64,000 bases of DNA from Bacillus sp. FJAT-44742 (GCF_002797315.1 NZ_KZ454936.1:2999-66998), one strand, 5' to 3'; positions 1-9,136 are shown, numbered from the stretch's first letter. The notes: generated by a model from the sequence alone, not told the origin. Numbers and translations are program-made.

Positions 1-131
1 CCTCAAGATGAGATTTCCCATAGCGCCAAGCTAGTAAGACCCCTTGAAGATGACAAGGTTGATAGGTCTGAGGTGGACGCGTGGCGACACGTGAAGCTGA
101 CAGATACTAATCGGTCGAGGGCTTATCCTAA
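1..131 (+). rRNA. 23S ribosomal RNA, 3' end (partial)
   Basis: This is the terminal part of domain VI of 23S rRNA, recognised from its conserved 3' segment (GACAGATACTAATCGGTCGA near 99-118). The gene enters from the left, so the 16S gene and most of 23S lie outside the window. The 3' boundary is estimated to within a few bases. A 5S gene follows after about 80 bases, the usual order of a bacterial rRNA operon. Confidence 0.93.
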
Positions 132-209
132 CACAAATAGGTGGGCGCCTCGGTGATATACTCTATTTCTTCTCTGTTATTCAGTTTTGAGAGAACGATG
201 TTCTCTATG

Positions 210-326
<117 letters not shown>

Positions 327-334
327 CAATCATG

Positions 335-363
335 AAAGCACCCACAAGACGGGTGCTTTTTTT
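335..363 (+). terminator. rRNA operon terminator
   Basis: A 9-bp perfect stem (AAAGCACCC / GGGTGCTTT) with a 7-nt loop is followed by a run of T. It sits 9 bases after 5S and ends the rRNA operon. Confidence 0.9.
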
Positions 364-475
364 GTATTAAATTATCTTATTTAGAGTCATACCTTAGCTA
401 AAATAGTAAAATGAACTACCTTTTCTTTTGTTTGAATCTTTTACCAAGTCTAAAAGAATAAAAAGAGAGCACCTC

Positions 476-483
476 TATTTAAC
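476..483. repeat. Target-site duplication, left copy
   Basis: TATTTAAC lies directly left of the insertion sequence and is repeated exactly at 1863-1870. An 8-bp duplication is the length known for ISL3-family elements. Confidence 0.9.
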
Positions 484-1862
484 GGCTCTACACTATTTGT
501 TGGGGTTTTAGAAAAATTAGCTATTAAAAAACACGCAAGCTCCGATATCCTTTACACTTGAATTGTCGAGAAACAAGAATAAGGATAGGAGTTGCGTGTA
601 CATGCATTTTATCATGAATATGCCCGGGTTTGAAGAAATGGTCATAAAGAAAACAGAAACGATAGGGGATTCGTTCCATCTCCACGTAGAGATGGAACGA
701 AAAGCCCAACGCTGCCCCGATCGTGGAACGCGGACGAAACGTGTTCATGCTTACCGCACTCAAAAAGTACAGCACTTGAAGATGTTTGAGAGAAACACGT
801 ATGTATTTTATCGAAAGCGTCGTTACGCCTGTTCCTGCGGGAAACGGTTTGCCGAGTCCACTCGCTTTGTCCAACGATATCAGCGTCACAGCGTGGAATG
901 GAATCAAGCGTTTGGGCTGCGCATCATTCAGGGGAAAAACTTCAAGGATACAGCGCAACAGTTTCGAACGTCTGCTTCTACTGCCATGAGGCGATTTGAT
1001 GCCATTTCTTCTCCCATGTTTCGAGAAGTCACAGAACTTCCTGAAGTCATTGCGATCGATGAATATAAAGGAGATACCGATCAAGGGAAGTTTCAGGTCA
1101 TCATTGCCAATGGGAAGACCGCTGAACCTTTGGATATTCTTCCTGACCGTAAGGTGGAGACGGTGAAATAGTATTTACGCCAAAAAGGAAACAAGGTGGA
1201 AATGGTGGTGATGGATATGAGTTATCCCTTCAAATCTGCCGTACAGAAAGCCTTAGGAAACCCTGTGATCATCGCGGACCGTTTTCACTTTCGCCGGTAT
1301 GTCTTTTGGGCTTTGGATCGTGTGAGAAGAAGAGTGCAGAAAGACTTTCATGAGTATGATCGAAAGAAATGTAAACGAATGAAACACGTGTTTAACAAAC
1401 GGTACGAAGCTCTGAGCGAGAAGCAGCACTGGTATTTGGAGAGATACTTGGGTTTATCCGAGGAGTTACGGAGCGCCTACCGGCTGAAAGAAATGTCTCG
1501 GGGCTGGTTTGATCAAGCGAAAGCTGTTGGTTCTTCCAATGGGAGGATCATAAAAGAAGGACTCTATGCTTTTTACCGTGAGGTAAAGGCGTCTGGCATG
1601 AAAGAATTTATAAAGGTGGTTCAAACCCTCCAAAATTGGCAAACGGAAATCCTAAACAGTTTTACGTTTGGGTATACCAACGGGCCAATCGAAGGATTAA
1701 ACAACCAAACCAAGGTAATCAAACGAAATGCGTTTGGTTTTAAGCGTTACGACCGTCTGCGTATGAGAGTCCTATTACATCATCAGGTAAAAGGAAAGAC
1801 CATTCAAGTAGGATAAAGGGGCAGGAGCAAAAAGCTCCCACCCCAACATTTGACTTAGAACC
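484..1862 (+). mobile_element. ISL3-family insertion sequence, 1379 bp
   Basis: The element is bounded by imperfect inverted repeats of about 23 bp. The left end starts GGCTCTACAC at 484. The right end, read inward from 1862, starts GGTTCTAAGT. Both share TGTTGGGGT. A perfect 8-bp duplication (TATTTAAC) flanks it. The single transposase gene matches the ISL3 family in length and motifs but carries an in-frame amber codon. It landed between the rRNA operon terminator and the promoter region of the 5-oxoprolinase operon and breaks no visible gene. Confidence 0.92.
602..1816 (+). pseudogene. ISL3-family transposase, interrupted by in-frame TAG
   Basis: Two open stretches in the same frame, up to 1168 and from 1172, together encode one ISL3 transposase of about 404 residues. 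They are split only by TAG at 1169-1171. Reading through gives VK-stop-YLRQKGNKVE with no gap, so this is a point mutation and not a frameshift. The DDE region is recognisable as VIAIDEYKGD, then VVMDMS...IIADRFHFRR, then GPIEGLNNQTKVIKRNAFGF near the C-terminus. The N-terminal zinc finger is also altered: the expected second Cys of CPxCG is Arg (CPDRG, CGT at 722-724). ATG 602 is taken as the start because family members begin close to it; an upstream start at 563 is also open. Probably inactive unless the stop is suppressed. Confidence 0.88.
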
Positions 1863-1870
1863 TATTTAAC
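1863..1870. repeat. Target-site duplication, right copy
   Basis: TATTTAAC directly abuts the right inverted repeat and is identical to the copy at 476-483. This fixes the right end of the insertion at 1862. Confidence 0.9.
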
Positions 1871-1943
1871 ATGTTATTGGTACAATATAATTAACAGAAA
1901 GAGAAGGCAGGGAAAATCAGAGTTCAGAAAGGAGGAAAACGAG

Positions 1944-2705
1944 GTGTCACACCAAGTTAGAATGCTTCCGTTAGGGGACAGTGCAATAAGAATGGAAGTA
2001 GGTAAGACAATATCCAAAGAAACAAACAGTCTTATTAGAGCCTACTTATACTTATTAAAAGAAACAAAAATGGTTGGAATTAATGAATGGGTACCAAGTT
2101 ACACAGCGATAACCTTCTTTTACGATCCTTTTTTAATAAGCTATGAAAAAGCAGCAGAATGGTTATATGAGCTGTCTGCTCATTTGCAGAAAGTAAAACT
2201 GCCTCCTCCTGTTATTTATGATATCCCTACTTATTACGGAGGAGAAAGTGGCCCTGATTTAAAAAGGGTAGCAGAAATAAACAACTTATCTCCTGAGGAA
2301 GTAGTCAGTATTCACTCAAGTGAAAGTTATCTTATTTACATGATTGGCTTTACACCTGGTTTTCCCTACTTAGGGGGGATGTCTGAAAAAATAGCTGCTC
2401 CTCGTTTAAGTAAGCCAAGGGGAAAAGTAGCAGAGGGATCCGTTGGAATAGCAGGAGAGCAAACTGGTATTTATTCATTAGAGAGTCCTGGAGGATGGAA
2501 CATTATTGGCAGAACACCAATAAAATTATTTGATCAACATAGAGAGCACCCTTTTTTAGTGGAAAGTGGTAATTATATTCGCTTTGTTCCGGTAGAAAAT
2601 GAGGAATATGAAAAAATAAAAATAGAGGTCGATAGAAGAGTATACCAGTTAACCACAAGGGTCATGGAGGGGACACATGAATTATCAAGTGGATTTAAAC
2701 AGTGA
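1944..2705 (+). CDS. pxpB: 5-oxoprolinase subunit PxpB (KipI family)
   Basis: Subunit B of the bacterial ATP-dependent 5-oxoprolinase, which opens pyroglutamate to glutamate in the cytoplasm. It is 253 aa, with the carboxyltransferase C/D-type fold motifs GFTPGFPYLGGM (about residues 135-146) and ESPGGWNIIGRTP (about 180-192). Start GTG 1944 is set by AAAGGAGG at 1928-1934. The B. subtilis homologue KipI also inhibits the KinA sporulation kinase; whether this one does cannot be read from sequence. The gene overlaps pxpA by 29 bases and is the first of a three-gene operon. No KipR-type regulator is seen beside it. Confidence 0.92.
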   Translation: MSHQVRMLPLGDSAIRMEVGKTISKETNSLIRAYLYLLKETKMVGINEWVPSYTAITFFYDPFLISYEKAAEWLYELSAHLQKVKLPPPVIYDIPTYYGGESGPDLKRVAEINNLSPEEVVSIHSSESYLIYMIGFTPGFPYLGGMSEKIAAPRLSKPRGKVAEGSVGIAGEQTGIYSLESPGGWNIIGRTPIKLFDQHREHPFLVESGNYIRFVPVENEEYEKIKIEVDRRVYQLTTRVMEGTHELSSGFKQ

Positions 2706-3447
2706 TTTAGGAGAGAGCTTTGGTGCTTACACCATAGGGCAAGATGAACAGGTTCTGGAGTTTGTAAGCTCAGCAAATGTGGCCTGTGGATACCATGCAG
2801 GAGATTATAACGTTATGGACAAGACGGTTAAATTAGCTAAAGAGAAAGGAGCAGGTATAGGAGCGCACCCCGGATTTCCTGATCTTGCGGGATTTGGACG
2901 AAGAAAGATGGAGATGACACCTGGTGAGGTCCATCGTCTTGTGACTTACCAGATTGGAGCTATAGAGGCTTTCTGCCGAGTTCACCAGGTTTCTCTTCAG
3001 CACGTGAAGCCTCATGGAGCCTTGTTTAACATTGCATCGGTGGATACAAAAACGGCAGAGGCGATTGCAGAAGCAGTGTACGATGTAAATCCATCACTTA
3101 TACTATTTGGTTTAGCGGGGGGAGAATTAATTACGGCAGGAAAGCGATTGGGACTCAGATGCGCAAATGAGGTGTTTGCTGATCGTACGTACTTGCCTGA
3201 TGGGACATTAACTCCAAGAAGCAATCCTGAGGCATTAATCCATAGCACTGAAGAGGCAGTCGAACGAGTGATTAAAATGATTACAAAAAAGCAGACGGAA
3301 GCATTAGATGGTACGGTTATTGACTTAGACGCTGACACAATCTGCGTTCATGGAGATAAGCCGGAAGCTTTGGAATTTGTTAAACATGTCAGAAAGGTTT
3401 TTTCAGAGAACAATATTACTGTCCAGCCAATAGGTGAATGGAAATGA
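2677..3447 (+). CDS. pxpA: 5-oxoprolinase subunit PxpA (LamB/YcsF family)
   Basis: A 256-aa protein of the LamB/YcsF family, the subunit A of 5-oxoprolinase. Family signatures visible are VDLNSDLGESFG at the N-terminus, ANVACGYHAGD (about 33-43), IGAHPGFPDLAGFGRR (about 61-76), HVKPHGALFN (about 108-117) and FADRTYLPDGTLTPR (about 167-181). ATG 2677 follows GGAGGGG and lies inside the end of pxpB, so translation is probably coupled. Works with PxpB and PxpC. Confidence 0.95.
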   Translation: MNYQVDLNSDLGESFGAYTIGQDEQVLEFVSSANVACGYHAGDYNVMDKTVKLAKEKGAGIGAHPGFPDLAGFGRRKMEMTPGEVHRLVTYQIGAIEAFCRVHQVSLQHVKPHGALFNIASVDTKTAEAIAEAVYDVNPSLILFGLAGGELITAGKRLGLRCANEVFADRTYLPDGTLTPRSNPEALIHSTEEAVERVIKMITKKQTEALDGTVIDLDADTICVHGDKPEALEFVKHVRKVFSENNITVQPIGEWK

Positions 3448-4400
3448 GTAAACCTCTATTCCTTGTGAAAAAGCCAGGAATGCAAACAACTATACAGGAT
3501 AAAGGGAGAACGGGTTATCAGCAGTTTGGTGTAGTGGCTTCTGGGGCGATGGATCAATTTTCTTATCAAGCAGGAAACTTATTAGTTGGTAACAACCGCG
3601 GAGATGCTGCACTGGAAATAACCATGGCTGGCCCGCATTTACTTGCCCAAAGTGATGCTGTGGCAGTCATTACAGGTGCTGACCTTCAACCTCAATTAAA
3701 TGGCCAGCCGGTTTCCCGGTGGATATCTTTTTCTATAAAAGAAGGAGATGAGCTGATATTTCATGGAGCGAAAAAGGGAGTAAGAGCTTATCTATGTATT
3801 TCGGGTGGCATAGCAGGCGAGAAAACACTTGGAAGTCAGTCAACTTATATGAAAGCAAGAATGGGAGGTATTGAAGGAAGGTCTGCAGTAAAGGGAGATA
3901 CGATCTATAAAAACGTGGAGGATAGAACCGAAAAGCCGGGCAAAGGACTTCATTACTCTTTTATTCCTGACTATGATGACCTTTCCCCTCTGAGAGTCGT
4001 TCCAGGTCCAGAGGAAGAAGACTTTACCAAGGATGGACTTCATGCTTTTTATAACACTGAGTATATTGTCACTCAGGAAGCCGACCGTATGGGTATGAGA
4101 CTTGAAGGGACACCGATAAAGCATCTAGACAAAGCTGATATCTTATCGGATGCCGTAGCATACGGTACCATTCAGGTGCCTAAGAACGGACAGCCTATGA
4201 TTTTAATGGCTGACAGACAGACTACAGGCGGATACACCCGTATTGCCAATGTAATAAGCACGGACCTTCCTCGATTAGCGCAGCTTCTCCCTGGTAAAAA
4301 AATCTCATTTGAAAAAGTGAGCGTAGAGACTGCCCATTCTTTGATGAAAAAACAAGAAAAAACTCTTACACAAATTGAATTTCTCAACTCGGAATCATGA
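3444..4400 (+). CDS. pxpC: 5-oxoprolinase subunit PxpC (KipA family)
   Basis: Subunit C of 5-oxoprolinase, biotin-dependent-carboxyltransferase-like domain, 318 aa from the chosen start. Motifs include GRTGYQQFGVVASGAMDQFS near residues 19-38 and RMGMRLEG near 214-221. ATG 3444 overlaps the pxpA stop as ATGA and has AGGTGA six bases upstream. An in-frame ATG at 3438 sits on the ribosome site and is less likely. The three subunits are contiguous, so the operon should make the whole enzyme. Confidence 0.92.
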   Translation: MSKPLFLVKKPGMQTTIQDKGRTGYQQFGVVASGAMDQFSYQAGNLLVGNNRGDAALEITMAGPHLLAQSDAVAVITGADLQPQLNGQPVSRWISFSIKEGDELIFHGAKKGVRAYLCISGGIAGEKTLGSQSTYMKARMGGIEGRSAVKGDTIYKNVEDRTEKPGKGLHYSFIPDYDDLSPLRVVPGPEEEDFTKDGLHAFYNTEYIVTQEADRMGMRLEGTPIKHLDKADILSDAVAYGTIQVPKNGQPMILMADRQTTGGYTRIANVISTDLPRLAQLLPGKKISFEKVSVETAHSLMKKQEKTLTQIEFLNSES

Positions 4401-4441
4401 TGAAAAAGAACGACCAAACATAGGCGAATGGAGAGAACGTT

Positions 4442-5584
4442 ATGACTAAGCATTTTAATACACAAACTGTACATTTTCAAAAGGGGGATGGGGAGAAGAA
4501 CGTAAGTAAAACAAAGCCTATTTACCAAACTTCAGCTTTCACATTTGAGAGCTTAGAAGACATGGAAAGCTATTTTAGCGGAGAGAAGGAATATCTTTAT
4601 ACTCGTTACAGCAATCCCAACCCTGATGACTTAGGTGCAGGCGTTGCTCAATTAGAAGGAGCTCCCGCAGGCGCAGCCAGTTCTTCAGGGATGTCTGCAA
4701 TTCTTGCAGGCGTTATGGCAGCTGCAAATCCGGGTGAGCATATTATAGTGCCAGAAGACTTATACGGAGGGACGTACCAATTATTTGAACAGGAATTAAA
4801 AGAATTTGGATATGAAATTTCAGTTATCGATTTTACAAGTATTAAGAATGTTGAAGAGAAGATTAAAGATAATACTGTTCTTCTTTACTCTGAGTCCATT
4901 GCCAACCCCCTGCTTAGAGCCGAAAATTTGCAAGAGCTGGTCTCGCTCGGTAAAACTCATAATTTAACCGTAATGATTGATAACACGTTTGCTACACCTT
5001 ATTTAATACAGCCATACAAACAGGGCGCAGACATAGTGGTACATAGTGCTACAAAATACATAGGCGGTCATAGTGATGTAACGGCTGGAGTGGTAGTGGG
5101 CAATGAAGAGCTGATAGCAAAAGCAAAGAAAAAGATAATTAACTTAGGGGGAAGTTTGAGCCCCTTTGAAGCTTGGCTTGCCTGTAGAGGGTTAAAAACT
5201 TTAAGTGTAAGAATGGAGAGACAATGCGCCAATGCTAATGAGCTTGCTGTCTGGTTTAGGGAGCAAGAGGATATTAAGAAAGTTTACTATCCGGAAGCAG
5301 TCTCTGAAAGAGGGAACGGGGCAATGGTTAGTATTGAGCTGGAAGAGTACATTGATTTGCATACCTTCTTTTCCTCATTAGATTGGGTGAAAATTGTTCC
5401 TACATTAGCTGGCGTGGAAACAACTGTGTCCTATCCACTTGGAACCTCACATCGGACAGTGCCAGAGGAAATAAGAAAGTCGTTAGGTATCACAGCAGGA
5501 ATTGTACGAATTTCGGTTGGAATAGAAGAGTCCAAGGATATTATTGAAGCATTTAACAGAGCCTTACAAGCTGCTAAAAAATAA
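4442..5584 (+). CDS. Trans-sulfuration PLP enzyme (cystathionine/methionine gamma-lyase type)
   Basis: A Cys/Met-metabolism PLP-dependent enzyme of 380 aa, the usual family length. Visible are TRYSNPNPD near residue 54, the YGGTY cofactor region (about 107-111), the ANP substrate motif and the PLP lysine in HSATKYIGGHSDVTAG (about 201-216). It may release ammonia and a 2-oxo acid from methionine or cystathionine, or run in the synthase direction; sequence alone does not settle which. It lies 41 bases after pxpC with its own GGAGAG site and shares the terminator at 5589. The pairing with 5-oxoprolinase suggests recycling of glutathione-type or sulfur amino acid breakdown products, which is inference. 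Confidence 0.85.
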   Translation: MTKHFNTQTVHFQKGDGEKNVSKTKPIYQTSAFTFESLEDMESYFSGEKEYLYTRYSNPNPDDLGAGVAQLEGAPAGAASSSGMSAILAGVMAAANPGEHIIVPEDLYGGTYQLFEQELKEFGYEISVIDFTSIKNVEEKIKDNTVLLYSESIANPLLRAENLQELVSLGKTHNLTVMIDNTFATPYLIQPYKQGADIVVHSATKYIGGHSDVTAGVVVGNEELIAKAKKKIINLGGSLSPFEAWLACRGLKTLSVRMERQCANANELAVWFREQEDIKKVYYPEAVSERGNGAMVSIELEEYIDLHTFFSSLDWVKIVPTLAGVETTVSYPLGTSHRTVPEEIRKSLGITAGIVRISVGIEESKDIIEAFNRALQAAKK

Positions 5585-5585
5585 A

Positions 5586-5619
5586 AACAGACAGCCGTCT
5601 AAAAACGGCTGTCTTTTGT
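5586..5619. terminator. Terminator after the pxp operon
   Basis: The stem AGACAGCCGT / ACGGCTGTCT is flanked by A-rich sequence on the left and TTTT on the right, so it could work on both strands. A short minus-strand reading frame ends in its loop. Confidence 0.85.
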
Positions 5620-5751
5620 ATTCATCCAGTCCTGAAAATTTTGGTAGACAGAAATATTGTCACTGAATATTAATATAGGCAGGAAAAGAAAGGTCGCAAG
5701 TAACGCCATGTTAGCTCCGATCGCAGCTTTTACACATTGGATAAGATCCAT
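5599..5751 (-). CDS. Possible 50-aa single-pass membrane peptide
   Basis: An open frame of 50 codons starts at ATG 5751. It is preceded by AAAGGAGGG at ideal spacing, a much stronger ribosome site than a chance ORF would have. The product begins MDLIQCVKAAIGANM, then has a hydrophobic stretch (ALLATFLFLPILIF, about residues 16-29) and a polar tail. Its stop falls in the loop of the terminator shared with the opposite operon, so that hairpin would also end this transcript. I recognise no family. The strong Shine-Dalgarno, membrane segment and terminator together make it worth recording; it could still be chance. Confidence 0.45.
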   Translation of the reverse strand: MDLIQCVKAAIGANMALLATFLFLPILIFSDNISVYQNFQDWMNTKDSRF

Positions 5752-5860
5752 GATAAAACCCTCCTTTATAATAATATTCTAAATATTCTTATTAATATAA
5801 TATCAAAACAAGTAACTTTTTGCAAAAAAACAAACTTGTAATGAAAATATAAATAAGTGC

Positions 5861-5889
5861 TTGCATTGCATTAAGAACCGTGGTATATT
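5861..5889 (+). promoter_or_regulatory. SigA promoter of the 5S-tRNA unit
   Basis: TTGCAT, a 17-base spacer and TATATT lie about 33 bases before the second 5S gene. This is close to the consensus for the housekeeping sigma factor and strong enough for stable RNA. Confidence 0.75.
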
Positions 5890-5921
5890 TATATACGTGA
5901 CGTTGAGAACGTCATAAAAGG

Positions 5922-6039
<118 letters not shown>

Positions 6040-6058
6040 TTATCTAATTTTATAATAT

Positions 6059-6135
<77 letters not shown>

Positions 6136-6287
6136 AAATAAGTTTTTGCTCCTACGTCGAATCAACATCTGAGTAAAAAACATCAGTAGTACTCGTCAGA
6201 GTACAACCAAATAATCATTTATTAATAAGCTGAAAGAGGCTTTTTTTAATTGGTTTCAAAATGAGGTACATATATTCCAAAGCCGGC

Positions 6288-6318
6288 AAAGCAATCAAAG
6301 TATTGTTTTGCTTTTTTT
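6288..6318 (+). terminator. Terminator-like hairpin after tRNA-Met
   Basis: AAAGCAAT pairs with ATTG..TTGCTTT with a short bulge, followed by a T run. It is the best candidate end for the 5S-tRNA transcript, although it lies 150 bases downstream. A weaker hairpin with a T run occurs at 6227-6247. Confidence 0.55.
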
Positions 6319-6484
6319 GTGCAGACGGCTATCGAGAAGTGAATTTTCCAAAAGAATACGTTACACTGTAGAAAGAAAATGGATGAATTCAACAATATTA
6401 TCGTTGACACTTCTAATATTGGAAAGAATGAGATTAGGATTGTTATGCGGACATCTAACCTTAAGAAATAGTGAGTGTGACCTT

Positions 6485-7477
6485 ATGATTCATGATGAAT
6501 TTGATTGGATAAACAAAATTAAGCCAAAATCACATTATCAAAGCCATTTGCTTGAAGGTATCGGCGATGATGCTTCTGTTTATAAAACCGATGCGTCTTA
6601 TGATGAAATTATATGTGTTGATACTCTGGTAGAGGATGTGCATTTCAAGAAGACTACTCTCTCTCCGTTTGATATAGGGCACAAGGCACTGGCCGTAAAT
6701 ATCAGTGATGTAGCTGCGATGGGAGGGTGGCCGGTCTTTTATTTAGTCTCTGTTGCTATTCCTTCGGACTGGTCGGAGGAAGAAATGGAAGAGCTTTATA
6801 AAGGGATGTCATCCTTGGCAGAGGGGTACAAAATGGACTTAATTGGCGGTGATACGGTCTCCACTACCGATAAACTGGTGATCTCTGTCACGGTTACCGG
6901 CCGTGTGGAAGCTGGAAAACGCCTATTAAGAAAAAATGCTCTGCCTGGAGATATAGTGTTTGTCACAGGTTCTCTTGGGAAGTCCGCGGCCGGACTTGCT
7001 CTTTTGCTCAAGAGGTCAAGAAACGCGCACTTTACAGCAAGAGAAAAACGGCTGACGATTGCTCACCAACGTCCGCGGCCTAAAGTGGAAGAAGCAAGGG
7101 TGATCAATTCTTTGAATACTAGGGGAGCATTGAATGACATAAGTGATGGAATTGGCAGCGAAGCTCATGAAATTGCTGAAGCGAGTAATGTTTCCATAGA
7201 GCTGGATGAAAGCAGTCTCCCTATTGCCCAGGAACTGCAGAGTGTAGATACGGCCAAGCGGCTTGAATGGATGCTGTTTGGCGGTGAAGATTTTGAGCTT
7301 GTAGGAACGGTTAGGGAAAACGATTGGGAGCTGCTATCGGAAGCGATGAAAAAAGAAGGCCTCTCTTTATATAAGATTGGGACCGTGAAAGAAGGCCGTG
7401 GGGAAGTGTGGCTTAAAAAAGAGAAGAACGGACTGGTTCGTCTTAATAAAAAAGGCTACAATCATTTTAAATCATAA
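6485..7477 (+). CDS. thiL: Thiamine-monophosphate kinase ThiL
   Basis: Phosphorylates thiamine monophosphate to thiamine diphosphate with ATP, the last step of cofactor synthesis. It is 330 aa, with AIRS/PurM-type motifs: EGIGDDASV near residue 24, DTLVEDVHF near 47, DVAAMGGWP near 75, GGDTVS near 118 and LFGGEDFELV near 261. ATG 6485 is preferred because relatives begin with a short DEFDWI-like N-terminus. The frame stays open 59 codons further upstream but that part looks non-coding, and the ribosome site here is weak. It heads the thiL-tsaE-tsaB-rimI-tsaD series known from Bacillus. Confidence 0.93.
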   Translation: MIHDEFDWINKIKPKSHYQSHLLEGIGDDASVYKTDASYDEIICVDTLVEDVHFKKTTLSPFDIGHKALAVNISDVAAMGGWPVFYLVSVAIPSDWSEEEMEELYKGMSSLAEGYKMDLIGGDTVSTTDKLVISVTVTGRVEAGKRLLRKNALPGDIVFVTGSLGKSAAGLALLLKRSRNAHFTAREKRLTIAHQRPRPKVEEARVINSLNTRGALNDISDGIGSEAHEIAEASNVSIELDESSLPIAQELQSVDTAKRLEWMLFGGEDFELVGTVRENDWELLSEAMKKEGLSLYKIGTVKEGRGEVWLKKEKNGLVRLNKKGYNHFKS

Positions 7478-7501
7478 AGGTAAGGGAAGTTGGTGAGGGT
7501 A

Positions 7502-7966
7502 ATGGCTGAAAGCTTTACGTTTATTACTAGATCGCCTGAGGAAACCATTTCATTAGGGGAACGCCTGGGCCGTGCTGCACAGCCAAGTGATCTCATTACC
7601 CTGTCAGGAGATTTAGGAGCGGGAAAAACACACTTTACAAAAGGAATTGCTGAAGGGCTGGAAGTGAAAAAGGTGGTAAACAGTCCGACTTTTACCATAA
7701 TTAAGGAGTATAAGGGCAGGCTCCCCTTGTATCATATGGACGTATATCGTTTAGAAGAACAAGGGGGAGAAGACTTGGGCTTTGAGGAATATTTTGAAGG
7801 TGAGGGCCTAACGGTAGTTGAATGGGCAGAAATTATTAAAGAACAGCTCCCTGATCACTTTCTGGATATTATAATAAGAAGAGACAGCGATACACAAAGG
7901 ACGTTTACTTTTACTCCTTATGGGGAGAGATATATTCAACTAAGCAAGGAGCTGCAGGGGAAATGA
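7502..7966 (+). CDS. tsaE: tRNA t6A synthesis ATPase TsaE
   Basis: A P-loop ATPase of about 154 aa that works with TsaB and TsaD to make threonylcarbamoyl-adenosine 37 in tRNA. Walker A is visible as GDLGAGKTHFTKGI near residues 33-46, with SPTFTIIKEY and the acidic YHMDVYRL motif downstream. The start is uncertain: ATG 7502 gives the usual MAESFTF N-terminus, while TTG 7490 and GTG 7493 lie closer to AAGGGAAG. Its 3' end overlaps tsaB as ATGA. Confidence 0.92.
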   Translation: MAESFTFITRSPEETISLGERLGRAAQPSDLITLSGDLGAGKTHFTKGIAEGLEVKKVVNSPTFTIIKEYKGRLPLYHMDVYRLEEQGGEDLGFEEYFEGEGLTVVEWAEIIKEQLPDHFLDIIIRRDSDTQRTFTFTPYGERYIQLSKELQGK

Positions 7967-8670
7967 AGATCCTGTCTATAGATACAACAACATATACCTT
8001 GGGGGTAGGGGTTTCTGCTGAGGGAGAAATCAAAGGAGAGGTAATAACGAATCTTAAGAAGAATCATTCTATCAGGCTGATGCCAGCTATAGATTATCTT
8101 TTAAAAGAAGCCTCCATAAAGACAAACGAACTGGACCGAATTGCTGTAGCAAAAGGACCTGGTTCCTATACGGGGGTTCGTATAGGAGTGACCACTGCCA
8201 AGTCGATGGCTTGGGCTTTACATATCCCGGTCGTAGGGGTATCAAGCTTGAAAATACTGGCTCAAAATGGGAAGCATTTTCAAGGAGTGGTCTGCCCATT
8301 TATTGATGCTCGCCGGGAACAGGTATACACCGGGCTTTACCAGGGCAGCCATGGAGAGTGCAGAATGGTGGAAAAAGACCGGATTACTTTAATGGAGGAT
8401 TGGCTGCAGGGACTCAAAAAGATAGAAAAGGACGTATTGTTTTTAAGTCAGGATATAGAAAAGCATCGTGAATTAATTGAGTACACTCTTGGGGATAAAG
8501 CTCTGTTTGGTACCATGCAGGAAAATTCCGTCCGTCCTGGTGAACTGTTAGCGTTGGGTGAAAAAGCTGAGCCGGGTCAATCTGTTCATGAATTTGTCCC
8601 TGAGTATATTCAGCTTGCGGAAGCTGAGAAGAAGTGGCTTGCTGATCAGAAAGGAAAGTCGAATGGGTGA
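7963..8670 (+). CDS. tsaB: tRNA t6A synthesis protein TsaB
   Basis: A 235-aa ASKHA-fold protein, the inactive partner that dimerises with TsaD. It shows the N-terminal MKILSIDTTTYTLGVGV and the conserved AKGPGSYTGVRIGVTTAKSM segment near residues 61-80. ATG 7963 overlaps the tsaE stop, so the two are translationally coupled. It overlaps rimI by 8 bases. Confidence 0.93.
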   Translation: MKILSIDTTTYTLGVGVSAEGEIKGEVITNLKKNHSIRLMPAIDYLLKEASIKTNELDRIAVAKGPGSYTGVRIGVTTAKSMAWALHIPVVGVSSLKILAQNGKHFQGVVCPFIDARREQVYTGLYQGSHGECRMVEKDRITLMEDWLQGLKKIEKDVLFLSQDIEKHRELIEYTLGDKALFGTMQENSVRPGELLALGEKAEPGQSVHEFVPEYIQLAEAEKKWLADQKGKSNG

Positions 8671-9136
8671 GAAGGTATCCGTGCGGTTTATGACGGTAGA
8701 GGATATAGATGGGGTCCTGGAGGTGGAACAGGATTCATTTACTCTTCCGTGGAGCAGGGCTGCATTTGAAAGTGAGCTGACATCTAATCAATTTGCTCAT
8801 TATCTTGTAGCAGAAAATGAAGATGAGATTGTTGGTTATTGTGGTGTCTGGGTGGTAATGGATGATGCTCATATCACAAATATTGCAGTCCATTCCAACC
8901 ATAGAGGAAAGAGTATCGGGGAACTCCTCTTAGCTAATGCGTTAGAAATGGCAAAGACCTATGGAGCGCTGCGTATGAGTCTTGAAGTAAGAGTAACAAA
9001 CCATGTTGCTCAGTCTTTATATAAAAAATATGGTTTTCAGCCGGGAGGCATCCGTAAAAATTATTATACGGACAATCTCGAGGATGCTTTAGTGATGTGG
9101 GTGAATTTACATGAACAATCAATTAGCGAAAAATGA
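8663..9136 (+). CDS. rimI: Ribosomal protein S18-alanine N-acetyltransferase RimI
   Basis: A GNAT-family acetyltransferase of 157 aa. The acetyl-CoA loop is [20 protein letters not shown] near residues 74-93, and [18 protein letters not shown] near 109-126 is typical of RimI. ATG 8663 follows AAAGGAAAG; longer in-frame extensions lie entirely inside tsaB. It modifies the N-terminus of S18 and perhaps other proteins. Position between tsaB and tsaD is the standard Bacillus order. Confidence 0.92.
   Translation: MGEKVSVRFMTVEDIDGVLEVEQDSFTLPWSRAAFESELTSNQFAHYLVAENEDEIVGYCGVWVVMDDAHITNIAVHSNHRGKSIGELLLANALEMAKTYGALRMSLEVRVTNHVAQSLYKKYGFQPGGIRKNYYTDNLEDALVMWVNLHEQSISEK

Noticed and set aside
524-1084. 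186-codon minus-strand frame inside the insertion sequence
   Set aside because: Shadow of the transposase gene. Its residues do not form a recognisable protein.
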